Below are positions 42,569-50,599 of a stretch of 64,000 bases of DNA, piece by piece. The position numbers and the translations under genes are program-made. Each line of letters starts with the position of its first letter. Positions within the stretch are counted from its first letter, which is position 1. Source of the stretch: Dyadobacter sp. CY343 (lineage in GTDB: Bacteria; Bacteroidota; Bacteroidia; Cytophagales; Spirosomataceae); NCBI RefSeq assembly GCF_021390335.1, contig NZ_JAJUXK010000006.1, positions 124,001-188,000 of the forward strand, read 5' to 3'. The notes below the pieces were generated by a model that did no database searches, had not been told where the DNA came from, and worked only from the letters and a program-made list of their open reading frames with translations.

Positions 42569-43162
42569 ATGCAATTGACAAATCGCTCCAAACAGGTTAG
42601 CAATAAAGAAATGACGCTGATGGAACGCGCCTATATCCCGGCAATTGCGACGGGTTTGGCAATTACCATTAAGCACTTTTTCGCTAAAAAAGTAACTATC
42701 GAATACCCAGAAGTAAAGAGATACCTGGGGCCGGTATTCAGGGGCAGACATATTCTGAAAAGAGATGAAGATGGTCGCGAGCGCTGTACGGCGTGCGGGC
42801 TTTGTGCTGTGGCTTGTCCTGCGGAAGCTATTCAAATGGTGGCTGCCGAGAGAGAAAAAGGAGAGGAAAACTTATACCGGGAAGAAAAATATGCAGCGGT
42901 TTACGAAGTGAATATGCTTCGGTGCATTTTCTGCGGACTTTGTGAAGAAGCTTGCCCGAAACAGGCAGTATACCTTCGTCACGACGAATTTGTTCCTGTT
43001 TTTACGGAACGTGACCAGGTGATCTGGGGTAAAGATCTGCTTGTTGAAGATATGACAAACCGTTATACACGCGAAGCCTGGACGAAGGAAGAGGCACGTG
43101 CGCTGGACGCTAAAAGAGCGAGCGGCGAATCTACTAATGTTGTCCCAAGAGCTATCCCCTGA
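42569..43162 (+). CDS. nuoI: NADH-quinone oxidoreductase subunit I
   Basis: 197 residues. Two ferredoxin-type [4Fe-4S] motifs, CTACGLCAVACPAEAI and CIFCGLCEEACPKQAV, bind clusters N6a and N6b on the way to NuoB. The N-terminus is amphipathic and attaches to the membrane arm. Confidence 0.97.
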   Translation: MQLTNRSKQVSNKEMTLMERAYIPAIATGLAITIKHFFAKKVTIEYPEVKRYLGPVFRGRHILKRDEDGRERCTACGLCAVACPAEAIQMVAAEREKGEENLYREEKYAAVYEVNMLRCIFCGLCEEACPKQAVYLRHDEFVPVFTERDQVIWGKDLLVEDMTNRYTREAWTKEEARALDAKRASGESTNVVPRAIP

Positions 43163-43195
43163 AAAGAAACCAGGCTGTCCGGCAGCACTACTACT

Positions 43196-43714
43196 ATGAA
43201 TTCAACTGTATCGTTTTTCTATTTCTTGTCCTTTCTCACCATCCTCAGCGCAGTGATGGTGGTAGTATCGCGTAACCCTATTCACAGTGTTCTTTATCTG
43301 ATTCTGGCCTTTTTTACATTATCCGGCCACTATATCTTATTGAATGCGCAGTTTTTGGCAGCCGTAAATATTATCGTCTATGCGGGGGCAATCATGGTAC
43401 TCTTTCTATTTGTGATCATGTTTTTGAATATGAAGCAGGATAATGAAGAAGCCAAGACCAACATTGCTAAAATTGCAGCGACGATTGTCGGCGGGACTGT
43501 ATTTGTGATTCTTTTTGGAGCCTACCGCAAAAGCGCAATTCCTGCTTTCAATCCAGAAAATTTTGATTCTCAGGTTGGTATGATAGAAAATCTTGGACAT
43601 ATACTTTTCCGGGAATATCTGCTTCCGTTCGAGCTGGCTTCGATTTTGCTACTTGTGGCGATGGTAGGAGCTGTGATGCTTGGTAAACGAGAAATCGGAG
43701 AAAGACACTTTTAG
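43196..43714 (+). CDS. nuoJ: NADH-quinone oxidoreductase subunit J
   Basis: 172 residues with five membrane segments (SRNPIHSVLYLILAFF; NIIVYAGAIMVLFLFVIM). The pi-bulge helix region VYAGAIMVLF is typical of NuoJ. It is the last gene of this operon. nuoK, which normally follows and often overlaps it, is absent, and a strong terminator stands 17 bases downstream. Confidence 0.95.
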   Translation: MNSTVSFFYFLSFLTILSAVMVVVSRNPIHSVLYLILAFFTLSGHYILLNAQFLAAVNIIVYAGAIMVLFLFVIMFLNMKQDNEEAKTNIAKIAATIVGGTVFVILFGAYRKSAIPAFNPENFDSQVGMIENLGHILFREYLLPFELASILLLVAMVGAVMLGKREIGERHF

Positions 43715-43734
43715 TATTTTAATTGAGACATTAA

Positions 43735-43772
43735 AAAACGGGCGGCGCTGAACTTCAGCGCCGCCCGTTTTC
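43735..43772. terminator. Strong bidirectional terminator between nuoJ and gcvP
   Basis: An ACGGGCGGCGCTGA arm pairs with TCAGCGCCGCCCGT around a tiny loop, flanked by A run on the left and T run on the right. It serves nuoJ and the convergent gcvP. Confidence 0.92.
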
Positions 43773-43790
43773 ATTATAAGAGCTATCAAT

Positions 43791-46679
43791 TTACTCAACC
43801 TCGGAGTAAGCTTCAACAGGAATGCAAGAGCAGATCAGGTTACGGTCACCGTATGCACTATCGACGCGGCTCACACTTGGCCAGAACTTGTTGAAACGTA
43901 GATAAGGAAGCGGGAATGCAGCTTTTTCACGGCTGTAAGATCTCGCCCAATCTTCGCTTAACAATACGCGGGAAGTGTGCGGCGCATTTTTAAGCACGTT
44001 ATCTGAACGATCCACGGTACCATCTTCGATCTCCTGGATTTCTTTTCTGATCGAGATCATCGCGTCACAAAAGCGGTCCAGCTCAGCCTTCGATTCAGAT
44101 TCGGTAGGCTCGATCATCAAAGTACCAGCCACCGGGAAAGATAATGTGGGTGAATGGAAACCGTAGTCCATCAGACGTTTTGCAAGATCCTCTGCTTCTA
44201 CACCAGCCGCTTTAAACGACCGGCAATCGAGGATCATCTCATGGGCGCAGCGCCCGTTTGTACCTGTATAAAGAACATCGAAATACCCGCTCAAACGCTC
44301 CTTGATATAATTTGCATTCAGGATTGCATATTTGGTAGCATTGGTCAAACCTTCTCCGCCCATCATCGCAATATATGCATAAGAAATAGTCAGGATGCTC
44401 GCGCTGCCGTAAGGCGCAGCGGAAACTGCTCCTGCTTCTCCGTTAGGAAGATGTTCTCCCTGGATATTGAAATTGACGTGTCCTGGCAAGAAAGGCATCA
44501 AGTGCTCGGCAACTCCGATCGGGCCAACACCAGGTCCGCCGCCACCGTGAGGAATACAGAACGTTTTGTGCAGATTCAGGTGACAAACGTCCGCACCAAT
44601 CGTAGCAGGACTAGTTAATCCAACCTGTGCATTCATATTAGCGCCGTCCATGTAAACCTGGCCACCGTGCGAATGGATCATTTCACAGATCTCAATGATA
44701 CTTTCTTCGTACACACCGTGCGTGGAAGGATAAGTTACCATTAAGCAGGAAAGATCATTGCTATATTGTTCGGCTTTCGCTCTCAGGTCGGCCACATCAA
44801 TATTTCCACGCTCATCGCATTTTGTTACCACCACCTTCATTCCTGCCATTACCGCAGATGCTGGGTTGGTTCCGTGAGCAGATGAAGGGATCAACGCCAC
44901 ATTTCTGTGCTCTTCTCCCCTGCTCGCGTGATAAGCGCGAATTGCCATCAAACCAGCATATTCACCTTGTGCGCCTGAATTAGGCTGAAACGACATCGCC
45001 GCAAAACCTGTGATCTCGCAAAGCCAGATATTCAATTCACTTACAAGCTGCGCATATCCTCCTACCTGATTAGTCGGTGCAAAAGGGTGAATTTCACCAA
45101 ACTCCGGCCAGGTAAGCGGGATCATTTCCGCAGTCGCATTCAGTTTCATCGTGCAGCTACCAAGCGAAATCATGGAATGAACCAGAGACAAATCTTTGTT
45201 TTCCAGTGATTTCAGGTAACGCAGCATTTCGTGCTCCGTGTGGTGGGTATTAAATATCGGGTGTGTCAGGTATTCAGATGTACGGGTAAGATTTTCCGGA
45301 AACGAAAACTCCAACTCTTCATCAATTACCATTTCACCCTGAAAACCAGACACTTCTGCAAATACATTCAAAAGCGAAATTACATCGTCGAAACTCTTTG
45401 CTTCGTCGAATGCGACTGTCACACTTTCATCTTTATTATAACGCAAATTGATACCATACTTCAATGCCTGCTCACGCACTTTTCTGGTCAGCGGCGTTTT
45501 GATCGTTACTGTATCGAAAAACTCAGTTGTAACAACTTCGTAATGGAATTTCTTGATCGTATCTACAAACAAAGTAGCAAGACCGTGCACGCGTGAAGCG
45601 ATCGTCCTGATACCTTCTGGTCCGTGGTAAACCGCATAAGCGCCCGCAATTACAGCCAGCAATACCTGTGCGGTACATATATTGGAAGTCGCTTTCTCTC
45701 GGCGAATATGTTGCTCACGCGTTTGCAGCGCCATTCTCAACGCACGATTTCCTTCTCCATCAACCGATACCCCAATAATACGACCGGGAATATTTCTTTT
45801 AAAAGCTTCTTTGGTTGCGAAATATGCAGCGTGCGGCCCGCCATAACCCATCGGAACACCAAAACGTTGGGAAGAACCTACCACTACATCAGCTCCCATT
45901 TCTCCAGGGGATTTCAAAAGTGCAAGTGCCAACAGATCGGCAGCGACGGCAACAGAGATATTTAGCTCGTGAGCCGCACTGATAAAGTCGGTGTAATCGA
46001 TTACATCGCCATTTGTAGCAGGATATTGAATCAAAACACCATAAATATTTTCGTCTGTCAGGTCAACAGTTGCATGATCGCCCACTACTACCTCAATGCC
46101 GATCGGCCTTGCGCGCGTGTAGATCAGGTCGATCGTTTGCGGGTGACAAAGCTCGGAGACAAAAAACGTGTTGGCTTTCTTTCTGCCGCCCGCACGCAGG
46201 CTGTGCAGCATTGTCATCGCCTCAGCTGCCGCAGTAGCTTCGTCCAGGAGCGACGCGTTTGCAATCTCCATCCCGGTCAAATCTGTCACAACAGTTTGAA
46301 AATTGAGCAGCATTTCAAGTCTGCCTTGCGCAATTTCAGCCTGGTAAGGCGTATAAGCAGTATACCAAGCGGGATTTTCGAGGATATTGCGGAGAATTAC
46401 ATTTGGCGTAATAGTATCATAGTAGCCTGTGCCGATATACGATTTCAAAACCGCATTCTTGCTGGCTATCCTTTTAATCCCTTCCAAAAACTCCCGTTCC
46501 GATTTTGGGTTGGGAAGATTAAGCGGCTTTTGCAGGCGTATTGCCGAAGGAAGCGTCTGGTCTATCAGTTCGTCCAGCGATGCAGCTCCTATCTTGTTCA
46601 ACATTTCCTGTAATTCCTGCGCATCCTTACCGTGGTGACGGTTTTCAAATTTATCCTGGTTTCGAAGGTTAATTTTCAT
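43791..46679 (-). CDS. gcvP: Glycine dehydrogenase (decarboxylating), P protein
   Basis: 962 residues, the long single-chain type. The pyridoxal-phosphate lysine is in HLNLHKTFCIPHGGGGPG at about residue 700. The N-terminal half (IGTGYYDTITPNVILRNI) and C-terminal half are both complete. It decarboxylates glycine and passes the aminomethyl group to the H protein of the cleavage system. No gcvT or gcvH is adjacent. A TACTTTTG -7 element lies 44 bases upstream. Confidence 0.97.
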   Translation of the reverse strand: MKINLRNQDKFENRHHGKDAQELQEMLNKIGAASLDELIDQTLPSAIRLQKPLNLPNPKSEREFLEGIKRIASKNAVLKSYIGTGYYDTITPNVILRNILENPAWYTAYTPYQAEIAQGRLEMLLNFQTVVTDLTGMEIANASLLDEATAAAEAMTMLHSLRAGGRKKANTFFVSELCHPQTIDLIYTRARPIGIEVVVGDHATVDLTDENIYGVLIQYPATNGDVIDYTDFISAAHELNISVAVAADLLALALLKSPGEMGADVVVGSSQRFGVPMGYGGPHAAYFATKEAFKRNIPGRIIGVSVDGEGNRALRMALQTREQHIRREKATSNICTAQVLLAVIAGAYAVYHGPEGIRTIASRVHGLATLFVDTIKKFHYEVVTTEFFDTVTIKTPLTRKVREQALKYGINLRYNKDESVTVAFDEAKSFDDVISLLNVFAEVSGFQGEMVIDEELEFSFPENLTRTSEYLTHPIFNTHHTEHEMLRYLKSLENKDLSLVHSMISLGSCTMKLNATAEMIPLTWPEFGEIHPFAPTNQVGGYAQLVSELNIWLCEITGFAAMSFQPNSGAQGEYAGLMAIRAYHASRGEEHRNVALIPSSAHGTNPASAVMAGMKVVVTKCDERGNIDVADLRAKAEQYSNDLSCLMVTYPSTHGVYEESIIEICEMIHSHGGQVYMDGANMNAQVGLTSPATIGADVCHLNLHKTFCIPHGGGGPGVGPIGVAEHLMPFLPGHVNFNIQGEHLPNGEAGAVSAAPYGSASILTISYAYIAMMGGEGLTNATKYAILNANYIKERLSGYFDVLYTGTNGRCAHEMILDCRSFKAAGVEAEDLAKRLMDYGFHSPTLSFPVAGTLMIEPTESESKAELDRFCDAMISIRKEIQEIEDGTVDRSDNVLKNAPHTSRVLLSEDWARSYSREKAAFPLPYLRFNKFWPSVSRVDSAYGDRNLICSCIPVEAYSEVE

Positions 46680-46722
46680 TCGAGTGAGACCGAAAACGTT
46701 CGTGTTGATTAGTTTTAAAATA

Positions 46723-46730
46723 CAAAAGTA
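46723..46730 (-). promoter_or_regulatory. -7 element of gcvP
   Basis: The minus strand reads TACTTTTG, an exact TAnnTTTG, giving a leader of about 40 bases. No TTTG at 19-21 bases upstream. Confidence 0.4.
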
Positions 46731-46810
46731 AGCAAATCCGACCGAATCTTTTTGCGATTGGTCTCAATGCTTACTCTTGAATATGTACAAATTTTGATAG
46801 TCTGAAAGAA

Positions 46811-47017
46811 TCAATGATTAGGGCAGCCGCAGTCGCTTTTCCGCTTGAATATGCCCAGTATCTTTTTTGACTTGGGCTTTTTGTAGCCCTTGAATTTTTT
46901 CTTTTTCCCCATCAGCTCCATCTTGGAATTAACGGGCTTTGCATGGAGTTGCTCAATGCCGGAGAAGCCAAATGTCAGGCCGAGTATCAGAAGCCAGGGA
47001 GTGATTTTCTTCATCAT
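46811..47017 (-). CDS. Small exported lysine-rich protein with C-terminal CxC
   Basis: 68 residues from ATG 47017 (MMKKITPWLLILGLTFGFSG, a signal peptide). The mature part is short and basic (MGKKKKFKGYKKPKSKK) and ends DCGCPNH, where two Cys and a His could bind metal. I do not recognise a family. It stands alone between gcvP and the metallophosphoesterase; coding status rests on the clean signal peptide. Confidence 0.6.
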   Translation of the reverse strand: MMKKITPWLLILGLTFGFSGIEQLHAKPVNSKMELMGKKKKFKGYKKPKSKKILGIFKRKSDCGCPNH

Positions 47018-47099
47018 TTTTATATTAGTCAACACAATGTCACTTATTCAACGTAGCGAATACAAAATACCGTATAGCATCCGACTGCATTCGCAAATA

Positions 47100-48356
47100 T
47101 TATGCTTTTACTAACTCCAAGATAGTGATTTCAGGCAAAATACCCACTCTTCCAGGGTAGCCTAGGTAGCCAAAACCGCGGTTTACATACAAAAACTGCT
47201 CATTTTGTTCATATAAACCAGCCCAGCGTTTGTACCTGTATTGTACCGGGCTCCATTTCAATTTCCCGATCTCGACACCAAACTGCATTCCGTGTGTATG
47301 GCCGGCCAGGGCAAGGTCGATGTCTTTGTATTGTGGCAAAACCTGCTGGTCCCAGTGGCTGGGATCGTGTGAAAGCAATATTTTCACCGGATAGTCGGCT
47401 GTATTCTGGTATGCTTTAGCAAGATTTCCGTATTTGGCAAAATTCCCCGCGCCCCAGTTCTGAATGCCGATCAACCCGATTTCCTCTCCGTCGACGCGGA
47501 TCGCGCGATTTTCATCCAGCATCAGATTCCAGCCTAAAAGCTTGTGCGCCCTTTGCAAGTCGGCCAGGTTATTGTTTTTTGCATTAATGTCAGGCCATTG
47601 AAAATAGTCACCGTAATCGTGGTTTCCAAGAATGGAATGTACGCCCAGCGGCGCCTTCACTTTATCGAATATGGAAATATAATCCTGTACTTCTTTTGCC
47701 CGGTCGTTAACGAGGTCGCCTGTAAAGAAAGCGATATCCGGTTTTTCCTTCATCAACATTTCCACGCCACCTTTCACCGCAGTTTTATTGAAAAAACTTC
47801 CCGAGTGAATATCTGACAATTGTGCAATTTTGATTCCATGAAAAGCGCGCGGCAAATTCTTCAAAGGCACCTTTACCCGCCGAATGCGGTAATCGTGGGC
47901 GCCCGACAAAATCCCGAATGCAAACGTGCCCATTAATCCAGTCCCCGCCACTACTGCGGTGGTTGCCAAAAATTGTGAACGTGGAATGGTCGGCTCGCCG
48001 GTTTCGGGTGAAATGGTGGCTGCGGAGGGAAAGAAATAGCTCACTATCCACTGCAAAAAGCGGCGAACATCATCCACCAGCAATATCAATACTGCCAGTA
48101 GTTTCGACAGATAAGGTATCGCAATGAATGCGACCACGAAAGTCCGGGTAGAACTTTTGAAATAATCGGCCGGCAGCAGCTGCATTCCCACATAAGCCAA
48201 AAGTGTAAGCAGCGTAAAAGCCCAGTAGGCACCTCCGATCCAGCGTTGCGTGACGGGAGAAAGATTGCGGATCGCGAATCTCAAACCTTGCAAAACATAA
48301 AAATCTATTGCAAGAAGGATGAAAGTCAGTAATAAAAAAAAGACGGATCTTGGCAT
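47100..48356 (-). CDS. Membrane metallophosphoesterase (YkuE/YaeI-like)
   Basis: 418 residues. The first ~150 carry four or five membrane segments. The C-terminal calcineurin-like domain has all metal motifs: QLSDIHSG, FTGDLVND, LGNHDYG, LLSHDPSHWD and LAGHTHGMQFG. Enzymes of this group hydrolyse phosphoesters at the outer face of the membrane (YaeI/LpxG relatives act on lipids); the substrate here is unknown. It is divergent from a small hypothetical gene. Confidence 0.9.
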   Translation of the reverse strand: MPRSVFFLLLTFILLAIDFYVLQGLRFAIRNLSPVTQRWIGGAYWAFTLLTLLAYVGMQLLPADYFKSSTRTFVVAFIAIPYLSKLLAVLILLVDDVRRFLQWIVSYFFPSAATISPETGEPTIPRSQFLATTAVVAGTGLMGTFAFGILSGAHDYRIRRVKVPLKNLPRAFHGIKIAQLSDIHSGSFFNKTAVKGGVEMLMKEKPDIAFFTGDLVNDRAKEVQDYISIFDKVKAPLGVHSILGNHDYGDYFQWPDINAKNNNLADLQRAHKLLGWNLMLDENRAIRVDGEEIGLIGIQNWGAGNFAKYGNLAKAYQNTADYPVKILLSHDPSHWDQQVLPQYKDIDLALAGHTHGMQFGVEIGKLKWSPVQYRYKRWAGLYEQNEQFLYVNRGFGYLGYPGRVGILPEITILELVKA

Positions 48357-48389
48357 TTTAAATATTCGTTTTCATATTGATCGTAAACG

Positions 48390-48420
48390 TTTGTCCGGAT
48401 TTTCTCGTTCGGTAAGTTTA
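48390..48420 (+). promoter_or_regulatory. Predicted promoter of the 73-residue protein gene
   Basis: TTTG at 48390-48393, a 19-base spacer and TAAGTTTA at 48413-48420 (one mismatch) fit the Bacteroidota pattern. ATG 48446 follows after about 22 bases. Confidence 0.43.
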
Positions 48421-48445
48421 TGCGATAATTTCAAGATCCTGTTTT

Positions 48446-48667
48446 ATGCCCAATTACGATTTCAAGAGATTCCATATCCGTTCGATGAATGCAGCCTCGG
48501 CAGAAGAAAGGGCCAGCATTAATCAGGAGCTGAAAGAATTATACGATTCTCTTTCGGAGAGTGACAAAAAAGTATTTAATGAAGAGCTGCAATACTTTCT
48601 GACAAAGGAAGTAAGCAGAATTAAGTCGGATTACGAATCTGTAACAGGAATGGATCAGCCCAATTAA
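48446..48667 (+). CDS. Small hypothetical acidic helical protein
   Basis: 73 residues, mostly predicted helix (AEERASINQELKELYDSLS; DKKVFNEELQYFLTKEVSR), no signal peptide or cysteine. It has a plausible promoter and ends seven bases before the convergent yqgE stop. The function is unknown. It is listed as real because of its clean amphipathic pattern and promoter. Confidence 0.65.
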   Translation: MPNYDFKRFHIRSMNAASAEERASINQELKELYDSLSESDKKVFNEELQYFLTKEVSRIKSDYESVTGMDQPN

Positions 48668-48674
48668 TGAGCTT

Positions 48675-49235
48675 TTAGTTCAACCGCGGGTCTATCGGGT
48701 AATGCGCGATTGACTTGTATTCGCCTCCCATATTGCGCAATACTTCGCGCCAGAAGTTCCCCGGTGGCGTAGAAAACAGAAAATCGGAGGTCGTATTGGT
48801 GATAATCCATGAATCTTGTTCGAGCTCATCGTCCAGCTGCCCGCCGCCCCAACCTGAATAGCCGATAAAAAACCGGATATCTTCCTGACCCAAGGTATTG
48901 ATATTCAACAGGGTTTTCACACTCGTAAAATCTCCGCCCCAATATACACCCTGCATAATTTCCGCCCCGCCGTGAATCAGATCGGGCCGGCGATGAATAA
49001 AATGCAGTGTGTTTTTCTCGACCGGTCCGCCCAGGTGAAGCGTGATATCCTGGTAAATGGTTTCTTCGAGTACGTCGCCTAGATATAGTTCGGTAGTCTG
49101 GTTCAGCACAAATCCAAAACTTCCTTGCTCATTGTGCTCGCACATCAGAATAACCCCCCTTTCGAAATTGGGGTCCCCCAAAAAAGGTTTTGCAATCAAC
49201 AGGCTACCTTTTGCGACATTCATACTTGCAGACAT
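48675..49235 (-). CDS. YqgE/AlgH family protein
   Basis: 186 residues, the family length. Motifs: GSLLIAKPFLGDPNFERGVIL, CEHNEQGSFGFVLNQ, GGPVEKNTLHFIH and GYSGWGGGQLDDEL. YqgE/AlgH is a widespread cytoplasmic protein of uncertain role, linked to transcriptional control in Pseudomonas. Confidence 0.95.
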   Translation of the reverse strand: MSASMNVAKGSLLIAKPFLGDPNFERGVILMCEHNEQGSFGFVLNQTTELYLGDVLEETIYQDITLHLGGPVEKNTLHFIHRRPDLIHGGAEIMQGVYWGGDFTSVKTLLNINTLGQEDIRFFIGYSGWGGGQLDDELEQDSWIITNTTSDFLFSTPPGNFWREVLRNMGGEYKSIAHYPIDPRLN

Positions 49236-49257
49236 ACTCCCGGCTGAAATTTTAATA

Positions 49258-49288
49258 CAAAACGAATATATTTATTTTTTGGTGACAA
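49258..49288 (-). promoter_or_regulatory. Possible promoter of yqgE
   Basis: On the minus strand TTG (49288-49286), a 20-base spacer and TCGTTTTG (49265-49258, one mismatch from TAnnTTTG). Confidence 0.35.
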
Positions 49289-49380
49289 TTTTGAGCGAAA
49301 TCAGAAATTAATGGCTGAAAAAGTTACCGGTTCTTCAACTAAAAAACCGCCTTATTCATTACGCAATTCTTAAAATAAAT

Positions 49381-49899
49381 ATGGCACTTATAAAATCGGT
49401 CCGTGGATTTCAGCCTGCTTATGACGATAGTTGCTGGTTTGCAGAGAATGCAACAATCGTCGGTGATGTGGTTTTGGGAGAAAATTGTACAGTTTGGTTC
49501 AATGCAGTGATACGCGGCGATGTGAACAGTATTCGTATCGGCCACCATTCCAATGTGCAGGACGGGGCAGTTATACACTGTACTTACCAGCGATTCGCGA
49601 CCACGATCGGTAATTACGTGTCCATCGCTCACAATGCGATCGTTCATGGTTGCACGATCGAAGATCACGTGCTGATCGGGATGGGCGCGATCGTGATGGA
49701 TGGGGCTGTAATTGGTGAAGGTTCTATTGTAGCCGCCGGGGCGATCGTGACGCAGGGTACCAAAGTACCGCCGGGGACGATTTATGCAGGAAATCCGGCG
49801 AAATATCTGAAAGACGTTTCCCCAGAATTGAATGCAGCTATCGACAGAACTGCCAATAACTACATTATATATTCAGGCTGGTTTAGAGAAGAAGAATAG
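49381..49899 (+). CDS. Gamma-carbonic anhydrase family protein
   Basis: 172 residues of left-handed beta-helix hexapeptide repeats (IVGDVVLGENCTVWFNAVIRGD). The zinc His residues of the gamma class fit HHSNVQDGAVIH and AHNAIVHGC. Members either hydrate CO2 or act as acyl/thioesterase-like proteins (YrdA, PaaY); which applies is unknown. Convergent with dedA, gap 15 bases. Confidence 0.9.
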   Translation: MALIKSVRGFQPAYDDSCWFAENATIVGDVVLGENCTVWFNAVIRGDVNSIRIGHHSNVQDGAVIHCTYQRFATTIGNYVSIAHNAIVHGCTIEDHVLIGMGAIVMDGAVIGEGSIVAAGAIVTQGTKVPPGTIYAGNPAKYLKDVSPELNAAIDRTANNYIIYSGWFREEE

Positions 49900-49914
49900 G
49901 GTTGAATCTAAGAC

Positions 49915-50544
49915 TCACCCCATTTCTTTTCTTGCATTCAAATATCCCTTGATCACTGTAAATGTGGTGATTGCAAGGAAGAAGAGAATGATATATTGCA
50001 CATAGTCAACAATCCACGGAAACCTTTCGCCGAACAAAAACCCGCCGCCAGTGAGCGTACCGATCCAGATTACTCCTCCTGCTACATTATTTAACAGAAA
50101 AGAAGGAAAGGACATTTTCACGAGCCCGGCCAGGATAGGAGCAAAAGTCCTGACCACCGGCAAAAATCTGCTGATGATGAGGGTGCGGCTTCCGTACTTT
50201 TCGAAGTACTTCCGCGTAGTATCAATATGTTTCTTTTTAAAGAAGAATGAATCCGGCCTGTTTTCAAAGATATCCCCAAAATATTTACCAAAAATATAAC
50301 CTACCAGAGAGCCCAATACCGCGGCAGTGAACATACACAACAGTAAAATGCCGATCGGCACATCCAGAATCCCGGTTCCGCAGAATACACCGGCCAGAAA
50401 AACCAGGTAATCGCCCGGGAGAAAAAAGGCGAAAAACAGCCCATTCTCGGCAAAGACGATAAATGTGATTACCAGCAGTCCGCCGGTACGGATGATTTCT
50501 TCTGAATTAAGTATATACTGGAAAAACTCGGTGATTGAAGTCAT
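49915..50544 (-). CDS. DedA-family membrane protein
   Basis: 209 residues with about five hydrophobic segments. The SNARE-associated/DedA motif is seen in FFLPGDYLVFLAGVF and in SRFLPVVRTFAPILAGLVKM (conserved Arg/Pro). DedA proteins are flippases for undecaprenyl phosphate or phospholipids needed for envelope integrity. It lies 55 bases after the ABC-F gene on the same strand. Confidence 0.92.
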   Translation of the reverse strand: MTSITEFFQYILNSEEIIRTGGLLVITFIVFAENGLFFAFFLPGDYLVFLAGVFCGTGILDVPIGILLLCMFTAAVLGSLVGYIFGKYFGDIFENRPDSFFFKKKHIDTTRKYFEKYGSRTLIISRFLPVVRTFAPILAGLVKMSFPSFLLNNVAGGVIWIGTLTGGGFLFGERFPWIVDYVQYIILFFLAITTFTVIKGYLNARKEMG

Positions 50545-50599
50545 AGTTCAGATATTAAACGATTGAGGGGTAGCTGGCAAAGAACATTACCGGCCAAAT

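Noticed and set aside
45969..46613. 214-codon plus-strand open frame inside gcvP
   Set aside because: Antisense shadow of a long, well-supported gene; Cys/Arg-rich composition unlike the real proteins.
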